A stretch of 64,000 nucleotides of DNA from Brevibacterium antiquum CNRZ 918 (GCF_900169145.1 NZ_FXZD01000003.1:186001-250000), one strand, 5' to 3'; counted from the stretch's first letter, positions 18,961 to 28,539 are shown. Program-made: numbers and translations. The notes: generated from the sequence alone by a model not told the origin.

Positions 18961-20403
18961 ATGGAAGCAGAGCCGGTTCCCGACGTGATCACCGAGATCC
19001 AGCGGTGGCATGAGGCGCTGTCGAATCTGCCCCCAGCACTCAGCGAAGTCGAAGCCATCGACCGGATCGCCGCACTTGAAGAACTGACGGCTGCCGCTGC
19101 TGCTGCCCAAGCCAGGGAAACCTTGACCTTTGACATGCGCCGACGCAACCGCGAGGCCGAAGACGGAGTGACGAGTACAAAGCAGGGCAGAGGCGTCGGA
19201 GCGGAGATCGCCCTCGCACGTAAGGTTTCCCGGGCTCGGGGCAGCACGCTCCTCAAATTTTCACGCTCCCTGCTCATCGATCTGCCCCATACGTATTCAG
19301 CGCTGAAGACCGGCCGTATATCCGAAGAGAAGGCTCGTGCCGTTGCGAAGGAGACCGACTGGCTCCCCAGGGACAAACGTCGACAGGTCGATGAGCGCAT
19401 GGCGCCACGCCTCGCCGAGGTGGGAGTCGGGCGGCTGGGCAACGAGGTTCGTGCCCTGGCGCAGCAAGTAGACCAGAAGGCCGCCGTTGAACATCTCGAG
19501 AAATGCACGGAGGAACGGTCAGTCTCGGTTCGTCCTGCCCCGGGCAACATGGCATACCTCACCGCACTGTTGCCGATGCCCCAGGCTGTTGCTGTATACA
19601 CAAATCTGAAGAAGTCCGCGGCCTCCCTGATCGGGACAGGGGAGTCAGGCCAACGCTCACAGTCTCAGGTCATGGCAGACCTGCTCGTCGCGCGGACGAC
19701 GGGTCAGGAGTGCGCAGCAGCAGTTCCAACAGAGATCCATCTTGTGATGAATGATGCCAGCCTGGTGAGCCCCGGAGACGATCCGGCCTGGCTTCCCGGT
19801 GTCGGTCCCTTGCCTGCGGGTGCCGCACGCACGTTCCTGGCCGAGAACGAGGCAACCGTATTCCTGCGCAGGCTCTACACCCGCCCTGACGACGGCCAGC
19901 TGGTGCGCATGGATACGCGGCGCAGGGAGTTCTCGGGGCTGCTGCGACGCATGATCGTCATCCGTGACGACGTCTGCCGCTCACCGTGGTGCGATGCGCA
20001 GATCAAACACGCTGACCATGCCACGGCCTACTCCGCCGGTGGCGAGACTGATTGGGACAATGCCTCGGGTCTATGCGCCGCCTGCAACTTCGCCAAGGAG
20101 CTCAACGGCTGGAAGCACGTATCGTCTCCAGAGAAGCTGATTGTGAAGACCCCGACGGGCCACCGCTACGAGACGAGGACCAAGCCCATCGACTCCCGTG
20201 CAGCTGAGACGGATTCGGCTGACGCCAAGCTCGACGTGGCGAAGCGACGTCGACGCCACAAAGAAACCGACCAGGCCCACGGTCCGCCGATGAAACGAAG
20301 ACAGCCACATGACAAGCCGCGGTCACTTTGCGGGACAAGCGCGGTCGAATACCTCTTCGGAGAAAAGATCCGCACATTCCTCACCACGAAACCAGCCGAG
20401 TGA
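18961..20403 (+). CDS. DUF222 and HNH endonuclease domain protein
   Basis: A 480-residue protein of the large actinobacterial DUF222/HNH group. The N-terminal DUF222 region is helical. The C-terminal HNH site spans about residues 340-385, with CRSPWC, KHADHATAYSAGG and NASGLCAACNFAKELNGW. Genomes often carry many such genes, some linked to mobile elements; a role in DNA cleavage is inferred from the fold only. The ATG is chosen because a TAGCCT box sits seven bases upstream; an in-frame GTG at 18931 is the alternative. The tail is basic and rich in Arg/Lys. A terminator follows directly. Confidence 0.85.
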   Translation: MEAEPVPDVITEIQRWHEALSNLPPALSEVEAIDRIAALEELTAAAAAAQARETLTFDMRRRNREAEDGVTSTKQGRGVGAEIALARKVSRARGSTLLKFSRSLLIDLPHTYSALKTGRISEEKARAVAKETDWLPRDKRRQVDERMAPRLAEVGVGRLGNEVRALAQQVDQKAAVEHLEKCTEERSVSVRPAPGNMAYLTALLPMPQAVAVYTNLKKSAASLIGTGESGQRSQSQVMADLLVARTTGQECAAAVPTEIHLVMNDASLVSPGDDPAWLPGVGPLPAGAARTFLAENEATVFLRRLYTRPDDGQLVRMDTRRREFSGLLRRMIVIRDDVCRSPWCDAQIKHADHATAYSAGGETDWDNASGLCAACNFAKELNGWKHVSSPEKLIVKTPTGHRYETRTKPIDSRAAETDSADAKLDVAKRRRRHKETDQAHGPPMKRRQPHDKPRSLCGTSAVEYLFGEKIRTFLTTKPAE

Positions 20404-20407
20404 ATGG

Positions 20408-20442
20408 AGCGGTGGCGCCGGGCTGAGCCCGACGCCACCGCT
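20408..20442. terminator. Bidirectional terminator hairpin
   Basis: AGCGGTGGCGCCGGGCT pairs with AGCCCGACGCCACCGCT (one mismatch) around a single G, so the innermost pairs must open. It lies between the HNH gene (+) and the DUF1469 gene (-). Confidence 0.7.
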
Positions 20443-20480
20443 GTTTGGAGCTATTCTGCTGCGCTCAGTTGCGAAACCTG

Positions 20481-20888
20481 TCAGTACCGCGGACCGGAGG
20501 GATTCTTCACCGCACGCTTGACCGAGGCGATCAACGACTTGGCCGAACTGATCGCCGTACCCGGGACAGGGTTGCCCTTCTTGAACAACGGCAGAGCAAT
20601 CAGAACGAGGATGATGGCGAGCACCGCGAGGATGCCGAAGACAATGAGGAAGCTTCCCCACCAAGGCCATCCCAGGCCTTCGTGGAATGCGGCAGCCCCG
20701 GCGAAAATCACCATGAACGATGACAAGAACAGGAAGAACAGGGCCACGACGGCAAGTGCCGAGCCGATGCCCAAGTTCTTCGCACCGGCTGTGGCTTCAG
20801 CCTTGGCCAGCGCAATTTCTTCCTCGGCGATCGCTTTGGAATCGTCGCCGATGCCTTTGATCAGTTCGCTGATCGACCTCTCAGCCAT
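20481..20888 (-). CDS. DUF1469 ('phage holin family') membrane protein
   Basis: A 135-residue protein starting MAERSISELIKGIGDDSKAI. An amphipathic N-terminal helix rich in Glu/Ala/Lys is followed by two membrane segments (about 45-73 and 79-105) and a basic tail. This is the YqjE/DUF1469 layout. The database name 'phage holin family' does not imply a prophage here. AGGAGC precedes the chosen ATG; an in-frame start at 20918 has no such site. The M. tuberculosis neighbour of acs (Rv3669) is a comparable small membrane protein. Confidence 0.82.
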   Translation of the reverse strand: MAERSISELIKGIGDDSKAIAEEEIALAKAEATAGAKNLGIGSALAVVALFFLFLSSFMVIFAGAAAFHEGLGWPWWGSFLIVFGILAVLAIILVLIALPLFKKGNPVPGTAISSAKSLIASVKRAVKNPSGPRY

Positions 20889-21055
20889 GAGTGCTCCTAT
20901 CGACAAAAACTTGGACAATCTTTCTTAAGAGTAGTCTGAACGCGCCCGGTGACCAAAGAAATACGGTCAGCAGAATGAGAAAAACCCCCCAGATGAAACC
21001 TGAACGGCTCTCTGCGAGCGTCCGTTCTCACCGGCGGGTTCGTCTCAGCGCAGGA

Positions 21056-22990
21056 TCAGGACTTCGCCACCGATTCTTCGATCAGGTCCATGACCGAGGA
21101 GTCGGCCAGCGTCGAGGAGTCTCCCACCTTGCGATGCTCAGCGACGTCCTTGAGCAGGCGGCGCATGATCTTGCCGGAGCGGGTCTTCGGCAGCTCAGAC
21201 ACGATGTGGACCTTCTTCGGCTTCGCAATCGGCCCGATGTCCTTCCCGACGTGTTGACGCAGCTCTTCAGACGTCTCCGGGGAGTCTTCGACATTGTTGC
21301 CCACGATGACGAATGCAACGACGGCCTGACCGGACGTTGCGTCGTCTGCTCCGACCACTGCCGCCTCGGCGACATAGGGGTGGGCGACCAGGGATGACTC
21401 GATCTCAGTTGTCGACAGACGGTGTCCGGACACGTTCATCACATCATCGACACGGCCGAGGAACCAGATGTCCCCGTCCTCATCGCGCCTGGCACCGTCT
21501 CCGGCGAAGTAGGTGTTCTCGAACCGCGACCAGTATGTCTCCTTGAAACGCTCGGGATCTTTCCAGATTCCGCGCAACATGGAAGGCCACGGCTGGCGAA
21601 TGACGAGGAGCCCACCCTCTGGCCCAGCAGGGCTGTTTCCTGCGTCATCGACGACATCGACGGAGACTCCAGGAATCGCGCGCTGCGAAGAACCAGGCTT
21701 CGTCGACATCACACCGGGAAGCGGGGCGATCATGTGCGCACCGGTTTCGGTCTGCCACCAGGTGTCGACGATCGGGCAGCGATCACCTCCGATGACACGG
21801 TGGTACCAACGCCAGGCCTCCGGGTTGATCGGCTCACCGACACTGCCGAGCAGACGCAGACTCGAGAGATCGTACTTCGCTGGAATCTCCTCGCCCCACT
21901 TCATGAACGTGCGGATAGCAGTCGGCGCGGCATAGAGGATCGTTGCCTTGTACTTCTCAATGATCTCCCACCAGCGGCCCTGGTGAGGGGTGTCGGGAGT
22001 GCCTTCGTAGACGATCTGCGTGGCGCCGGCTGCCAATGGTCCGTAAGTGACATAGGAGTGTCCTGTGACCCAGCCGACGTCGGCAGTGCACCAGAACACA
22101 TCGGATTCGGGCTTGATGTCGAAGACCGCCTTCATCGAGTACAGAACCTGAGTGAGGTAACCGCCCGAGGTGTGCAGAATGCCCTTCGGCTTGCCGGTTG
22201 TCCCGGAGGTGTAGAGGATGAACAGCGGGTTCTCGGAGTCGAAGAATTCGCATTCGTGCTCGGGGCTCGCGGTCTCCACCGACTCGTGCCACCACTGGTC
22301 CCGACCGTCGACCATCTCGACGTCCTGACCGGTGCGACGCACCACGAGGACCGTCTCGACAGGGGTGTCACCGTGTGACAGTGCGTCGTCGACGGCCGGC
22401 TTCAGGCTGGTGGCCTTGGTGCGGCGGTAGCTGCCGTCAGCGGTGATGACCACACGCGCTTCGGCATCGATGATGCGTGAGCGCAGAGCGTCGGCGGAGA
22501 AGCCGCCGAAGACCACTGAATGGGCAGCTCCGAGGCGGGCGCAGGCCAGCATTGAGATTATCGCTTCGGGGATCATGGGCAGGTAGATGGCCACGCGATC
22601 TCCGGCTTTGACCCCGAGGTCGGCGAGAGTGTTGGCCGCTTTTGACACTTCGGCGAGCAGTTCTGCGTAGGTGAAGGTGCGGGAGTCGCCGGGTTCCCCT
22701 TCGAAGTTGATGGCAACTCGATCACCGTTGCCGGCGATGACGTGGCGGTCGAGGCAGTTGTAGGCCACGTTGAGTTTGCCGCCGATGAACCACTTCGCGA
22801 ACGGCGGGTTGGTCCAGTCGAGTGTTTCGCCGAAGTCTTCTTTCCAGTCGACGAGGTCACGAGACTGCTCGGCCCAGAAGCTCAGGTAGTCGGCATCGGC
22901 ACGTTCGTATTCGTCGGCCTTGACGTTGGCGGCAGTGACGAACTCTTCAGGTGGGGCAAAGGTTTCGGATTCTGCTGTGCTGTCGGTCAT
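21056..22990 (-). CDS. acs: Acetyl-CoA synthetase
   Basis: Activates acetate to acetyl-CoA through acetyl-AMP. The 644-residue length is standard. Visible motifs are the AMP-binding loop [12 protein letters not shown] (about 257-268), [20 protein letters not shown] and the C-terminal [11 protein letters not shown], whose lysine (about residue 607) is the conserved acetylation-controlled residue. GGAGGG lies five bases before the ATG. The gene is monocistronic and divergent from the gene at 23317. A Crp/GlxR-like half-palindrome about 125 bases upstream suggests carbon-source control. Confidence 0.97.
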   Translation of the reverse strand: MTDSTAESETFAPPEEFVTAANVKADEYERADADYLSFWAEQSRDLVDWKEDFGETLDWTNPPFAKWFIGGKLNVAYNCLDRHVIAGNGDRVAINFEGEPGDSRTFTYAELLAEVSKAANTLADLGVKAGDRVAIYLPMIPEAIISMLACARLGAAHSVVFGGFSADALRSRIIDAEARVVITADGSYRRTKATSLKPAVDDALSHGDTPVETVLVVRRTGQDVEMVDGRDQWWHESVETASPEHECEFFDSENPLFILYTSGTTGKPKGILHTSGGYLTQVLYSMKAVFDIKPESDVFWCTADVGWVTGHSYVTYGPLAAGATQIVYEGTPDTPHQGRWWEIIEKYKATILYAAPTAIRTFMKWGEEIPAKYDLSSLRLLGSVGEPINPEAWRWYHRVIGGDRCPIVDTWWQTETGAHMIAPLPGVMSTKPGSSQRAIPGVSVDVVDDAGNSPAGPEGGLLVIRQPWPSMLRGIWKDPERFKETYWSRFENTYFAGDGARRDEDGDIWFLGRVDDVMNVSGHRLSTTEIESSLVAHPYVAEAAVVGADDATSGQAVVAFVIVGNNVEDSPETSEELRQHVGKDIGPIAKPKKVHIVSELPKTRSGKIMRRLLKDVAEHRKVGDSSTLADSSVMDLIEESVAKS

Positions 22991-23021
22991 TTTTCCCTCC
23001 GGCTTCTTTGATGGATCGAAA

Positions 23022-23027
23022 ATTCTA
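23022..23027 (-). promoter_or_regulatory. Candidate -10 box of acs (TAGAAT on the minus strand)
   Basis: TAGAAT on the minus strand lies 31 bases upstream of the acs start codon. No strong -35 box is seen. Confidence 0.4.
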
Positions 23028-23115
23028 GTTGCACTGTATACCCGAGATGGGGCCTCGGGGCACCGTCGTCCGTTCGATGAACGATGGTTTCCGGGGGTAG
23101 CAATCGCCCAGACAC

Positions 23116-23131
23116 TGTGCTATAAGACACA
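23116..23131. promoter_or_regulatory. Crp/GlxR-like site in the acs / 23317 divergent region
   Basis: TGTGCTATAAGACACA keeps TGTG-N8-CACA of the Crp/GlxR consensus TGTGA-N6-TCACA, missing the fifth base of each arm. The rest of the 326-base gap (22991-23316) holds the acs -10 candidate and no recognisable gene. Confidence 0.4.
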
Positions 23132-23316
23132 CTCTACGGACCGAGTGAAACGTGGAGGAGGCATACCCGGAGATTCACCTGCACCTGGCAGGCGGCACAG
23201 AAGGAGTGCGCAGGGAATCCTGTTCTGCAAGGATAGGGACGGAGTCTGTCAGGATGGGAACTAGATAGACACATTAAGTTTGACGACCCTGTCCCCAAGA
23301 GCGACTGGAGTAATCG

Positions 23317-26121
23317 ATGAGTTCGCCGCAGCACCCGACTGGATCAGGACCACAGCAGTGGCACGATCCGCACGCGCAGAACCCCGGGCCGAGCAACCAG
23401 CCACAGTTCGGCCAGGGGCTCGCATATGGATCAGGACCTGCCTTCGGTGCAGGACCTGAGTCTCAGCCCTCCGGGCCTGGAGGGTACGGCGGCGGTCCTG
23501 TCGGTTCGGGAGGCCCTGGGCCCTATGGTCCGGGCCCAGGCCCGCAGAACTCCGGCCCTGGACCCTATGGTTCAGCGCCAGCGCCTGGGCCCTATGGTTC
23601 AGCGCCAGCGCCAGGGCCAGGGCCAGCGCCAGCACCAGGGCCCTACGGCTCAGCGCCAGCACCTGGGCCCTACGGCTCAGCGCCGGGTGCCTATGGTTCT
23701 GCTCCCGGCTTCCAAGGGGCAGCACCAGGCCAGTTCGGCTCCGCAGGTCCAACAGCTCAGAAGCGTCCTCGCACCGGCCCGGGGCTTCTCGGTCCGCTGA
23801 CCCTGCGCGATCTGTTCCTGCTCTTCGCCGGACTCCTCTCGTTGATTGTTCTTTTCGTGCCGTTCAAGGCTGATGGGTTCATGTCGTGGTCGCTGTGGCA
23901 TTGGACGATCGACGCCATGGGGACCCTGACATTCGACGTGTTCGGGATCTGGTTGATCGTGGCAGCAGTCTTCGTCAACAAATTCGGCAATGGTGGACTC
24001 AAAGTCGGTTCGCTCAGTCTTGACCAGGCGATCTCGGTTCTGTCCGGTGCTTCATTTACCTTCGCGTTCGTCCACCTGCTGACCTCGGTACAGTACTGGC
24101 ACGTCGGCGCGTACCTCGCCTTCTTCGCAGCTCTGATCGCCTTCTTTGCAGGCGTATTCACGATGCTTCCCTTCTTCAGCAAGGAATTCGCAGTTCGCGA
24201 TGACGTTGCCGCACATCCGAAGGCACGCCCCACGACCAAGCGCGCACCGCACCCAGCGCCAGTGGCGAACATGCCAGGCGCCCACAACGGCCCAGGCGGA
24301 TTCGGTGCGCCCTATAGCAGTGAGCCCAACGGGCCGATCGGTCCGCAGGGTCACCCGGGAGCGCCCGTACATCCAGGTCAGCCAGGAGGCCCGGGTCAGT
24401 TCGGTGGACCGGATCAGTTCGGCCAGCCAGGCCAGCCAGGCCAGCCAAGCCAGCCAGGCCAGCCAGGCCAGCCAAGCCAGCCGGGGCAGGTCGCTGCGCC
24501 TGCACAGTCGGCACCAGCGGGTCAGTTCTCTGCGCCAGATCAGTTCGGCCAGCCCAATGGACAGGACCAGTTCGGCCAGCTCGCCGGAGCCGAGCAGAAC
24601 AGCCCGTATGCTCCACCGGAGCAGCGGGTGCAGGAGTCGTCTTTCGATTCCGCAGCGTCCGCCGATGACTCGGCGGACCAGGCGGTGCAGAGTACAGGAT
24701 CAGGTCAGACCTACCTGGGTGCTCAGCACTCACTGGATCCCCAGCACACGCAGAGCGAACCGACGCAGACCTTCGGCTTCGGTGCTCATCGTGAAGAATC
24801 GCAGTGGAGCAACGACGGCGAAACTGCAGTTCAGGCTCCGGTGTCTGCTGACAGCTCACGTGCCAGTGGCTCAAATGACTTGAGCGACTCTCGCGACACG
24901 AGTGACTCCAGTGTGGACAGCCTGGGCGCCGCCGAGTCGGAGTCCGACAGCGGTAGCAGCACTTCCTCGGGAGCGGGCACGACCGCTGCTGTCGCAGGTG
25001 CGGGCGCCATGGGCGTCGGTGCAGCTGTTGCCGGAGCCGCCTCAGCGAGCTCGGAATCTGAACCGAGCTCGGAATCCGAACGTCGTCGCGGACGCCATGC
25101 CGCTCCCAGCTCGGACACCGAATCCGAAGCAGCTGACGCACGGGTCGATAGCCTGACCGAGCGCCCAGCAGGTGATTCCGACCGCATCGTCAGCGCCGAT
25201 CGCGAAGCGGCCAGCGACCAGGGAGACAAAGCAGAAACTGCTTCAGGTGCGGCTGTGACGTCGACGCAGGATGACTCCTTCGCACTGACCGACGACGACT
25301 CCGCATCTCCTGCGGAGAGCAGCTCGTTTGCCACGAAGGTCAACGCTCATGACTCGGATACCAACCTTCGTGCCTCCGAAGGAATTTCGCTGAAGCCTGA
25401 AGACGAATCGACTGCCTCAACCGCCTCGGGCGATTTGGCGGACTCAGTCGAGTCGGCGAACGCCGAACAGTCAGAAGCAAGCACGACCGCCGACGAGGTT
25501 CGTGGAAGCGAGTCTCGCGTCGCAGGGCCTCACACCGAGGCTGCAGATGACGATGCCGTCGTCGTCAGCGGTCACGTCGCAGCTGGCGTCGCAGAATCCG
25601 GTTCAGAACGGACCACTCACCCAGAAGCGGACGAACCGACGCAGTATGTGCCGGTAGCCGGCTATGGCAACGGCGGCCATCGCAGCAGCGGCTCGGGAAC
25701 TGGAGAGGCGAGGAGCCACGGCGGAGACAACGCCGAGAATGCGCCTTCTGCTCCACAATCCGGAGCCGCGAACGCCTCGTCGAATGCCTCCGCAGTCGGC
25801 GAAGAGGAGACCGTCGTTCAGAGTGCAGTTCAGCCGGGCGGCAGCATGAACGATCGCGAGGACCGATCAGGTGAGAACCGGAATGGCGCTGACCAGGACG
25901 GGCCTAACCGGGGCACCGGCCAGAATGTCATCCAGGCGTTCTGGTTCGCCGTTCCTGAGCCGCGCGAAGCTGTGGATGCGACCACCGGAATGCCGGTGTT
26001 CACGATCTACCCCGGAGACTGGTTCCTCGGTCTCGAGGACAACGGATCGTGGTTCAAGGTTCGCGATTCGGATGGTCGCGAAGGACTTCTGCGCAACACC
26101 GAAGGTGTCCAGCGGGGTTGA
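23317..26121 (+). CDS. Large low-complexity membrane protein with SH3-like C-terminus
   Basis: A 934-residue protein I cannot assign. Order: a Gly/Pro/Gln/Ser-rich N-terminus (1-150), a membrane block of about four hydrophobic segments (about 164-288, starting LRDLFLLFAGLLSLIVLF), a Gly-Gln-Pro repeat (about 366-390), and a very long Ser/Asp/Glu/Ala-rich stretch (390-860) containing a short Ala/Gly-rich hydrophobic segment. It ends in a compact domain (869-934, with VIQAFWFAVPEPRE, DWFLGLEDNGSWFKVRD and EGLLRN) that resembles a bacterial SH3-type fold. The start has CTGGAG upstream. A strong terminator follows. Exposure of the tail at the cell surface or to a partner is inference. Confidence 0.8.
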   Translation: MSSPQHPTGSGPQQWHDPHAQNPGPSNQPQFGQGLAYGSGPAFGAGPESQPSGPGGYGGGPVGSGGPGPYGPGPGPQNSGPGPYGSAPAPGPYGSAPAPGPGPAPAPGPYGSAPAPGPYGSAPGAYGSAPGFQGAAPGQFGSAGPTAQKRPRTGPGLLGPLTLRDLFLLFAGLLSLIVLFVPFKADGFMSWSLWHWTIDAMGTLTFDVFGIWLIVAAVFVNKFGNGGLKVGSLSLDQAISVLSGASFTFAFVHLLTSVQYWHVGAYLAFFAALIAFFAGVFTMLPFFSKEFAVRDDVAAHPKARPTTKRAPHPAPVANMPGAHNGPGGFGAPYSSEPNGPIGPQGHPGAPVHPGQPGGPGQFGGPDQFGQPGQPGQPSQPGQPGQPSQPGQVAAPAQSAPAGQFSAPDQFGQPNGQDQFGQLAGAEQNSPYAPPEQRVQESSFDSAASADDSADQAVQSTGSGQTYLGAQHSLDPQHTQSEPTQTFGFGAHREESQWSNDGETAVQAPVSADSSRASGSNDLSDSRDTSDSSVDSLGAAESESDSGSSTSSGAGTTAAVAGAGAMGVGAAVAGAASASSESEPSSESERRRGRHAAPSSDTESEAADARVDSLTERPAGDSDRIVSADREAASDQGDKAETASGAAVTSTQDDSFALTDDDSASPAESSSFATKVNAHDSDTNLRASEGISLKPEDESTASTASGDLADSVESANAEQSEASTTADEVRGSESRVAGPHTEAADDDAVVVSGHVAAGVAESGSERTTHPEADEPTQYVPVAGYGNGGHRSSGSGTGEARSHGGDNAENAPSAPQSGAANASSNASAVGEEETVVQSAVQPGGSMNDREDRSGENRNGADQDGPNRGTGQNVIQAFWFAVPEPREAVDATTGMPVFTIYPGDWFLGLEDNGSWFKVRDSDGREGLLRNTEGVQRG
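23569..23700 (+). repeat. Imperfect 27-bp repeats encoding GPYGSAPAP
   Basis: At least four imperfect copies of a unit reading GGCCCTATGGTTCAGCGCCA and on encode GPYGSAPAP-like units in the N-terminal tail of the 23317 protein. Confidence 0.75.
24421..24483 (+). repeat. 9-bp tandem repeat (GGCCAGCCA), seven units
   Basis: Seven consecutive 9-bp units, five exact GGCCAGCCA and two AGCCAGCC-starting variants, encode alternating GQP and SQP tripeptides. Confidence 0.9.
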
Positions 26122-26256
26122 TCCCAAAACGGCCGACTCGTGCGCTCGGGCTGTGGACAACAGCCTGAGCCCACGTCGTCTGACCATCTGAGCAGAATCC
26201 GTCAGACTGTGCCTCTGAGGGACCTGACCAGTCGAGATCTCCAAGTCGACCGAGAA

Positions 26257-26306
26257 GGGGCGGCTCCTGTGACTTGAGTGCACAGGAGCCGCCCCGCCTG
26301 CTTTTT
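26257..26306 (+). terminator. Intrinsic terminator with T-run
   Basis: GGGGCGGCTCCTGTG pairs perfectly with CACAGGAGCCGCCCC across a nine-base loop, followed by GCCTGCTTTTT. Confidence 0.9.
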
Positions 26307-26365
26307 GTCCACAGCCTGCACTGTGGAGCTGTATTCACGACTTATCGTAGGTCCACGCTTGCACC

Positions 26366-27373
26366 ATGCAGATAGCACTCATCACCGACCTCGGCGCCAT
26401 CACCGACGAATGCGCACGAGTCGCCGAAAGCATCGGCATTTCGCTCAAGGTTCTGCCTCCGGACTCGGGCGGCTGGCAGAACGCCTCTCTCATTCTCCTC
26501 GGCGAGGATGTTCGCGAAGCTCCAGCCACGGACCATGCGGACCGCATCCTCGTCGTCCTCGACGGGGATGAGACCAGCTCGGCCTGGAAACGTGCCGCCC
26601 ACCTCGGCGTCGGACAGTTGGCGGTTCTGCCCTCAGCCGCGGAATGGCTGAGCGGGCGCATGATCGCAGCCGTCGAACCGCCGGTAGCACCAGGCGTCAC
26701 GGTCGGCGTCGTCGCCGGGTGCGGAGGCGCGGGCGCATCCGTGCTCTCCTGCGCGCTCGCCCGCCGTGCCGGACCGGACGTGGCCACGGTCCTCGTCGAT
26801 GCTGATCCGCTGGGCGGTGGACTCGATCTGGTGCTCGGTGCAGAACAGGTCCCCGGCCCACGTTGGGCCGATCTCAGTGCCTCACGTGGACAGCTTCGCC
26901 CCTCAACGCTGAGCCAGGCGCTGCCCCGCCATGAGGGCCTGGCGATCCTGTCGTGGGGCCGGGACGACATCCTTGACCTCGACCCGGATGTATTCGACGA
27001 CTTCCTGGCCGCAGCTGGACAGGCGTTCGAACTCGTCATCGTCGATCTGCCGCGTCATGCCCCACCACAGTGGACACGCCGCTGCCATCACGTTCTTCTC
27101 GTCTCGCCTGCACGGGTCCGGTCTGCAGTCGCAGCATCTCAAGTCGCAAAACGTCTGTCCCAATCCCACCCAGACGTGCGTCTCGTCGTTCGTGACACCG
27201 GCGCCGGAGGACTCGATGCTGATCTCCTCGCCGAATCCATCGGACTCGACCTCGCCGGCAGCATCCGCGACGACCGTGGCCTGTCCGCCGCCGTCGACCG
27301 CGGCGAAGGCATCCCGGGCGGGGCACGACTGGGAAAACTCGTCGACCGTCTCCTGGGGGAGTGGGTGGAATGA
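26366..27373 (+). CDS. CpaE/Ssd-like P-loop-type protein of the tad locus
   Basis: A 335-residue MinD/CpaE-like protein, the actinobacterial form called Ssd in M. tuberculosis (Rv3660c). An N-terminal receiver-like region (1-105) precedes the ATPase-like domain. Where a deviant Walker A should be, it reads AGCGGAGASVL (about 117-127), so the usual lysines are absent. Conserved downstream parts include VLVDADPLGGGLDL and LVIVDLPRHAPP. In Tad systems CpaE/TadZ localises the pilus machine. It overlaps tadA by ATGA and heads the operon. Confidence 0.85.
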   Translation: MQIALITDLGAITDECARVAESIGISLKVLPPDSGGWQNASLILLGEDVREAPATDHADRILVVLDGDETSSAWKRAAHLGVGQLAVLPSAAEWLSGRMIAAVEPPVAPGVTVGVVAGCGGAGASVLSCALARRAGPDVATVLVDADPLGGGLDLVLGAEQVPGPRWADLSASRGQLRPSTLSQALPRHEGLAILSWGRDDILDLDPDVFDDFLAAAGQAFELVIVDLPRHAPPQWTRRCHHVLLVSPARVRSAVAASQVAKRLSQSHPDVRLVVRDTGAGGLDADLLAESIGLDLAGSIRDDRGLSAAVDRGEGIPGGARLGKLVDRLLGEWVE

Positions 27374-28539
27374 GCGAATGGCTTGACGCCTCACTCGTGG
27401 CAGAGGTCCGCAAAACCCTGCTCGACAATCCGGGGCCTGTGACCACAGCGGCCGTCGCCGAGGCAGTTCAGCGCACCGGTCGGGTGCTCGGTTCCAGCGC
27501 CCTCCTCGAACTCGTGAACCGTCTGTCCGCGCAGCTCTCCGGTGCAGGTCCCCTCCAATCAGTGCTCGAGGTCGCTGACACCACCGACGTGTTCGTCAAC
27601 GGCCCGCGTGAGATCTTCGCCGACACCGGAGCGGGACCCCGGCTCCTTGACCTGTCCTTGGGTGCTGAGGACGAAGTGCGGTCCTTGGCCGTGCGCTTGG
27701 CAGCTTTGGGCGGCCGCCGTCTCGATGATGCCAGTCCGTTCGTCGATGTCAGGCTCCCCGACGGGGTACGTATGAATGCGATCGTGCCACCGATTTCCGG
27801 TGAGCACACCACGATCTCCTTTCGGGTTCCCCGGCACGCCGGTTTCACCTTCGAACAGCTGCTCACCGGTGGATTCATCCCCGAAGATGTGCACGAGCTC
27901 CTGATTGAGGCGGTCCGATCCCGAGCCAACATCCTCATCTCCGGCGGTACCGGAACAGGAAAGACGGTCCTCCTCGGCGCGCTTCTGGGTCTTGTCGATT
28001 CGGATCAACGCATCGTCATCGTCGAGGACTCCCGGGAGCTCATCGTCGGGCACTCCCACGTGGTCGCGCTCGCCGCGCGCCAGGCCAACGTCGAGGGCGG
28101 CGGCGAAGTGACGCTGACGGATCTCGTTCGCAACGCACTGCGGATGCGTCCCGATCGCCTCGTCGTCGGAGAGTGTCGAGGCGCCGAGGTGAGGGACATG
28201 CTCACTGCGCTGAACACCGGCCACGAGGGCGGCAGCGCCACAATCCATGCGAACACAGCAGAAGCCGTGCCCAGCCGTCTGGCAGCGCTGGGAGCATTGG
28301 CGAACATGAGTCCACAAGCAGTGTTCTCACAATTCTCGACCGCCATCGACCTTGTCATCCACCTGCGCCGAATCGGAGCTGACCGAGGAATCACCGAACT
28401 GGCGATTCCCACGCGGGAGAGCAGCAGCGGGGTGAGAATGGAACCCGTCTGGGGTCGACCGTCTCCGCTGTCCGAGGGAACTTTCAATCGTCGGGCGCTG
28501 GCCCGGTTCGAAGCGGTGCTCGAGCAGAAGGCTGCCTGA
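27370..28539 (+). CDS. tadA: Tad secretion/pilus ATPase TadA (CpaF)
   Basis: Hexameric ATPase that powers assembly of Tad (Flp) pili. The 389-residue protein has Walker A GGTGTGKT (192-199), the acidic VEDSREL, RPDRLVVGECRG and the His-box region NTGHEGGSATIHAN. The ATG overlaps the upstream stop (ATGA); an in-frame GTG nine bases earlier is the alternative. It overlaps tadB by one base (TGATG). This is the 'helicase/secretion neighbourhood' ATPase type of Actinobacteria. Confidence 0.93.
   Translation: MSEWLDASLVAEVRKTLLDNPGPVTTAAVAEAVQRTGRVLGSSALLELVNRLSAQLSGAGPLQSVLEVADTTDVFVNGPREIFADTGAGPRLLDLSLGAEDEVRSLAVRLAALGGRRLDDASPFVDVRLPDGVRMNAIVPPISGEHTTISFRVPRHAGFTFEQLLTGGFIPEDVHELLIEAVRSRANILISGGTGTGKTVLLGALLGLVDSDQRIVIVEDSRELIVGHSHVVALAARQANVEGGGEVTLTDLVRNALRMRPDRLVVGECRGAEVRDMLTALNTGHEGGSATIHANTAEAVPSRLAALGALANMSPQAVFSQFSTAIDLVIHLRRIGADRGITELAIPTRESSSGVRMEPVWGRPSPLSEGTFNRRALARFEAVLEQKAA

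Noticed and set aside
20481..20888. Prophage remnant suggested by the name 'phage holin family'
   Set aside because: The DUF1469 name is historical. No other phage genes, integrase or attachment sites are nearby.
21422..22378. 318-codon open frame antisense to acs
   Set aside because: It is a shadow of acs, with no motif and no ribosome binding site.
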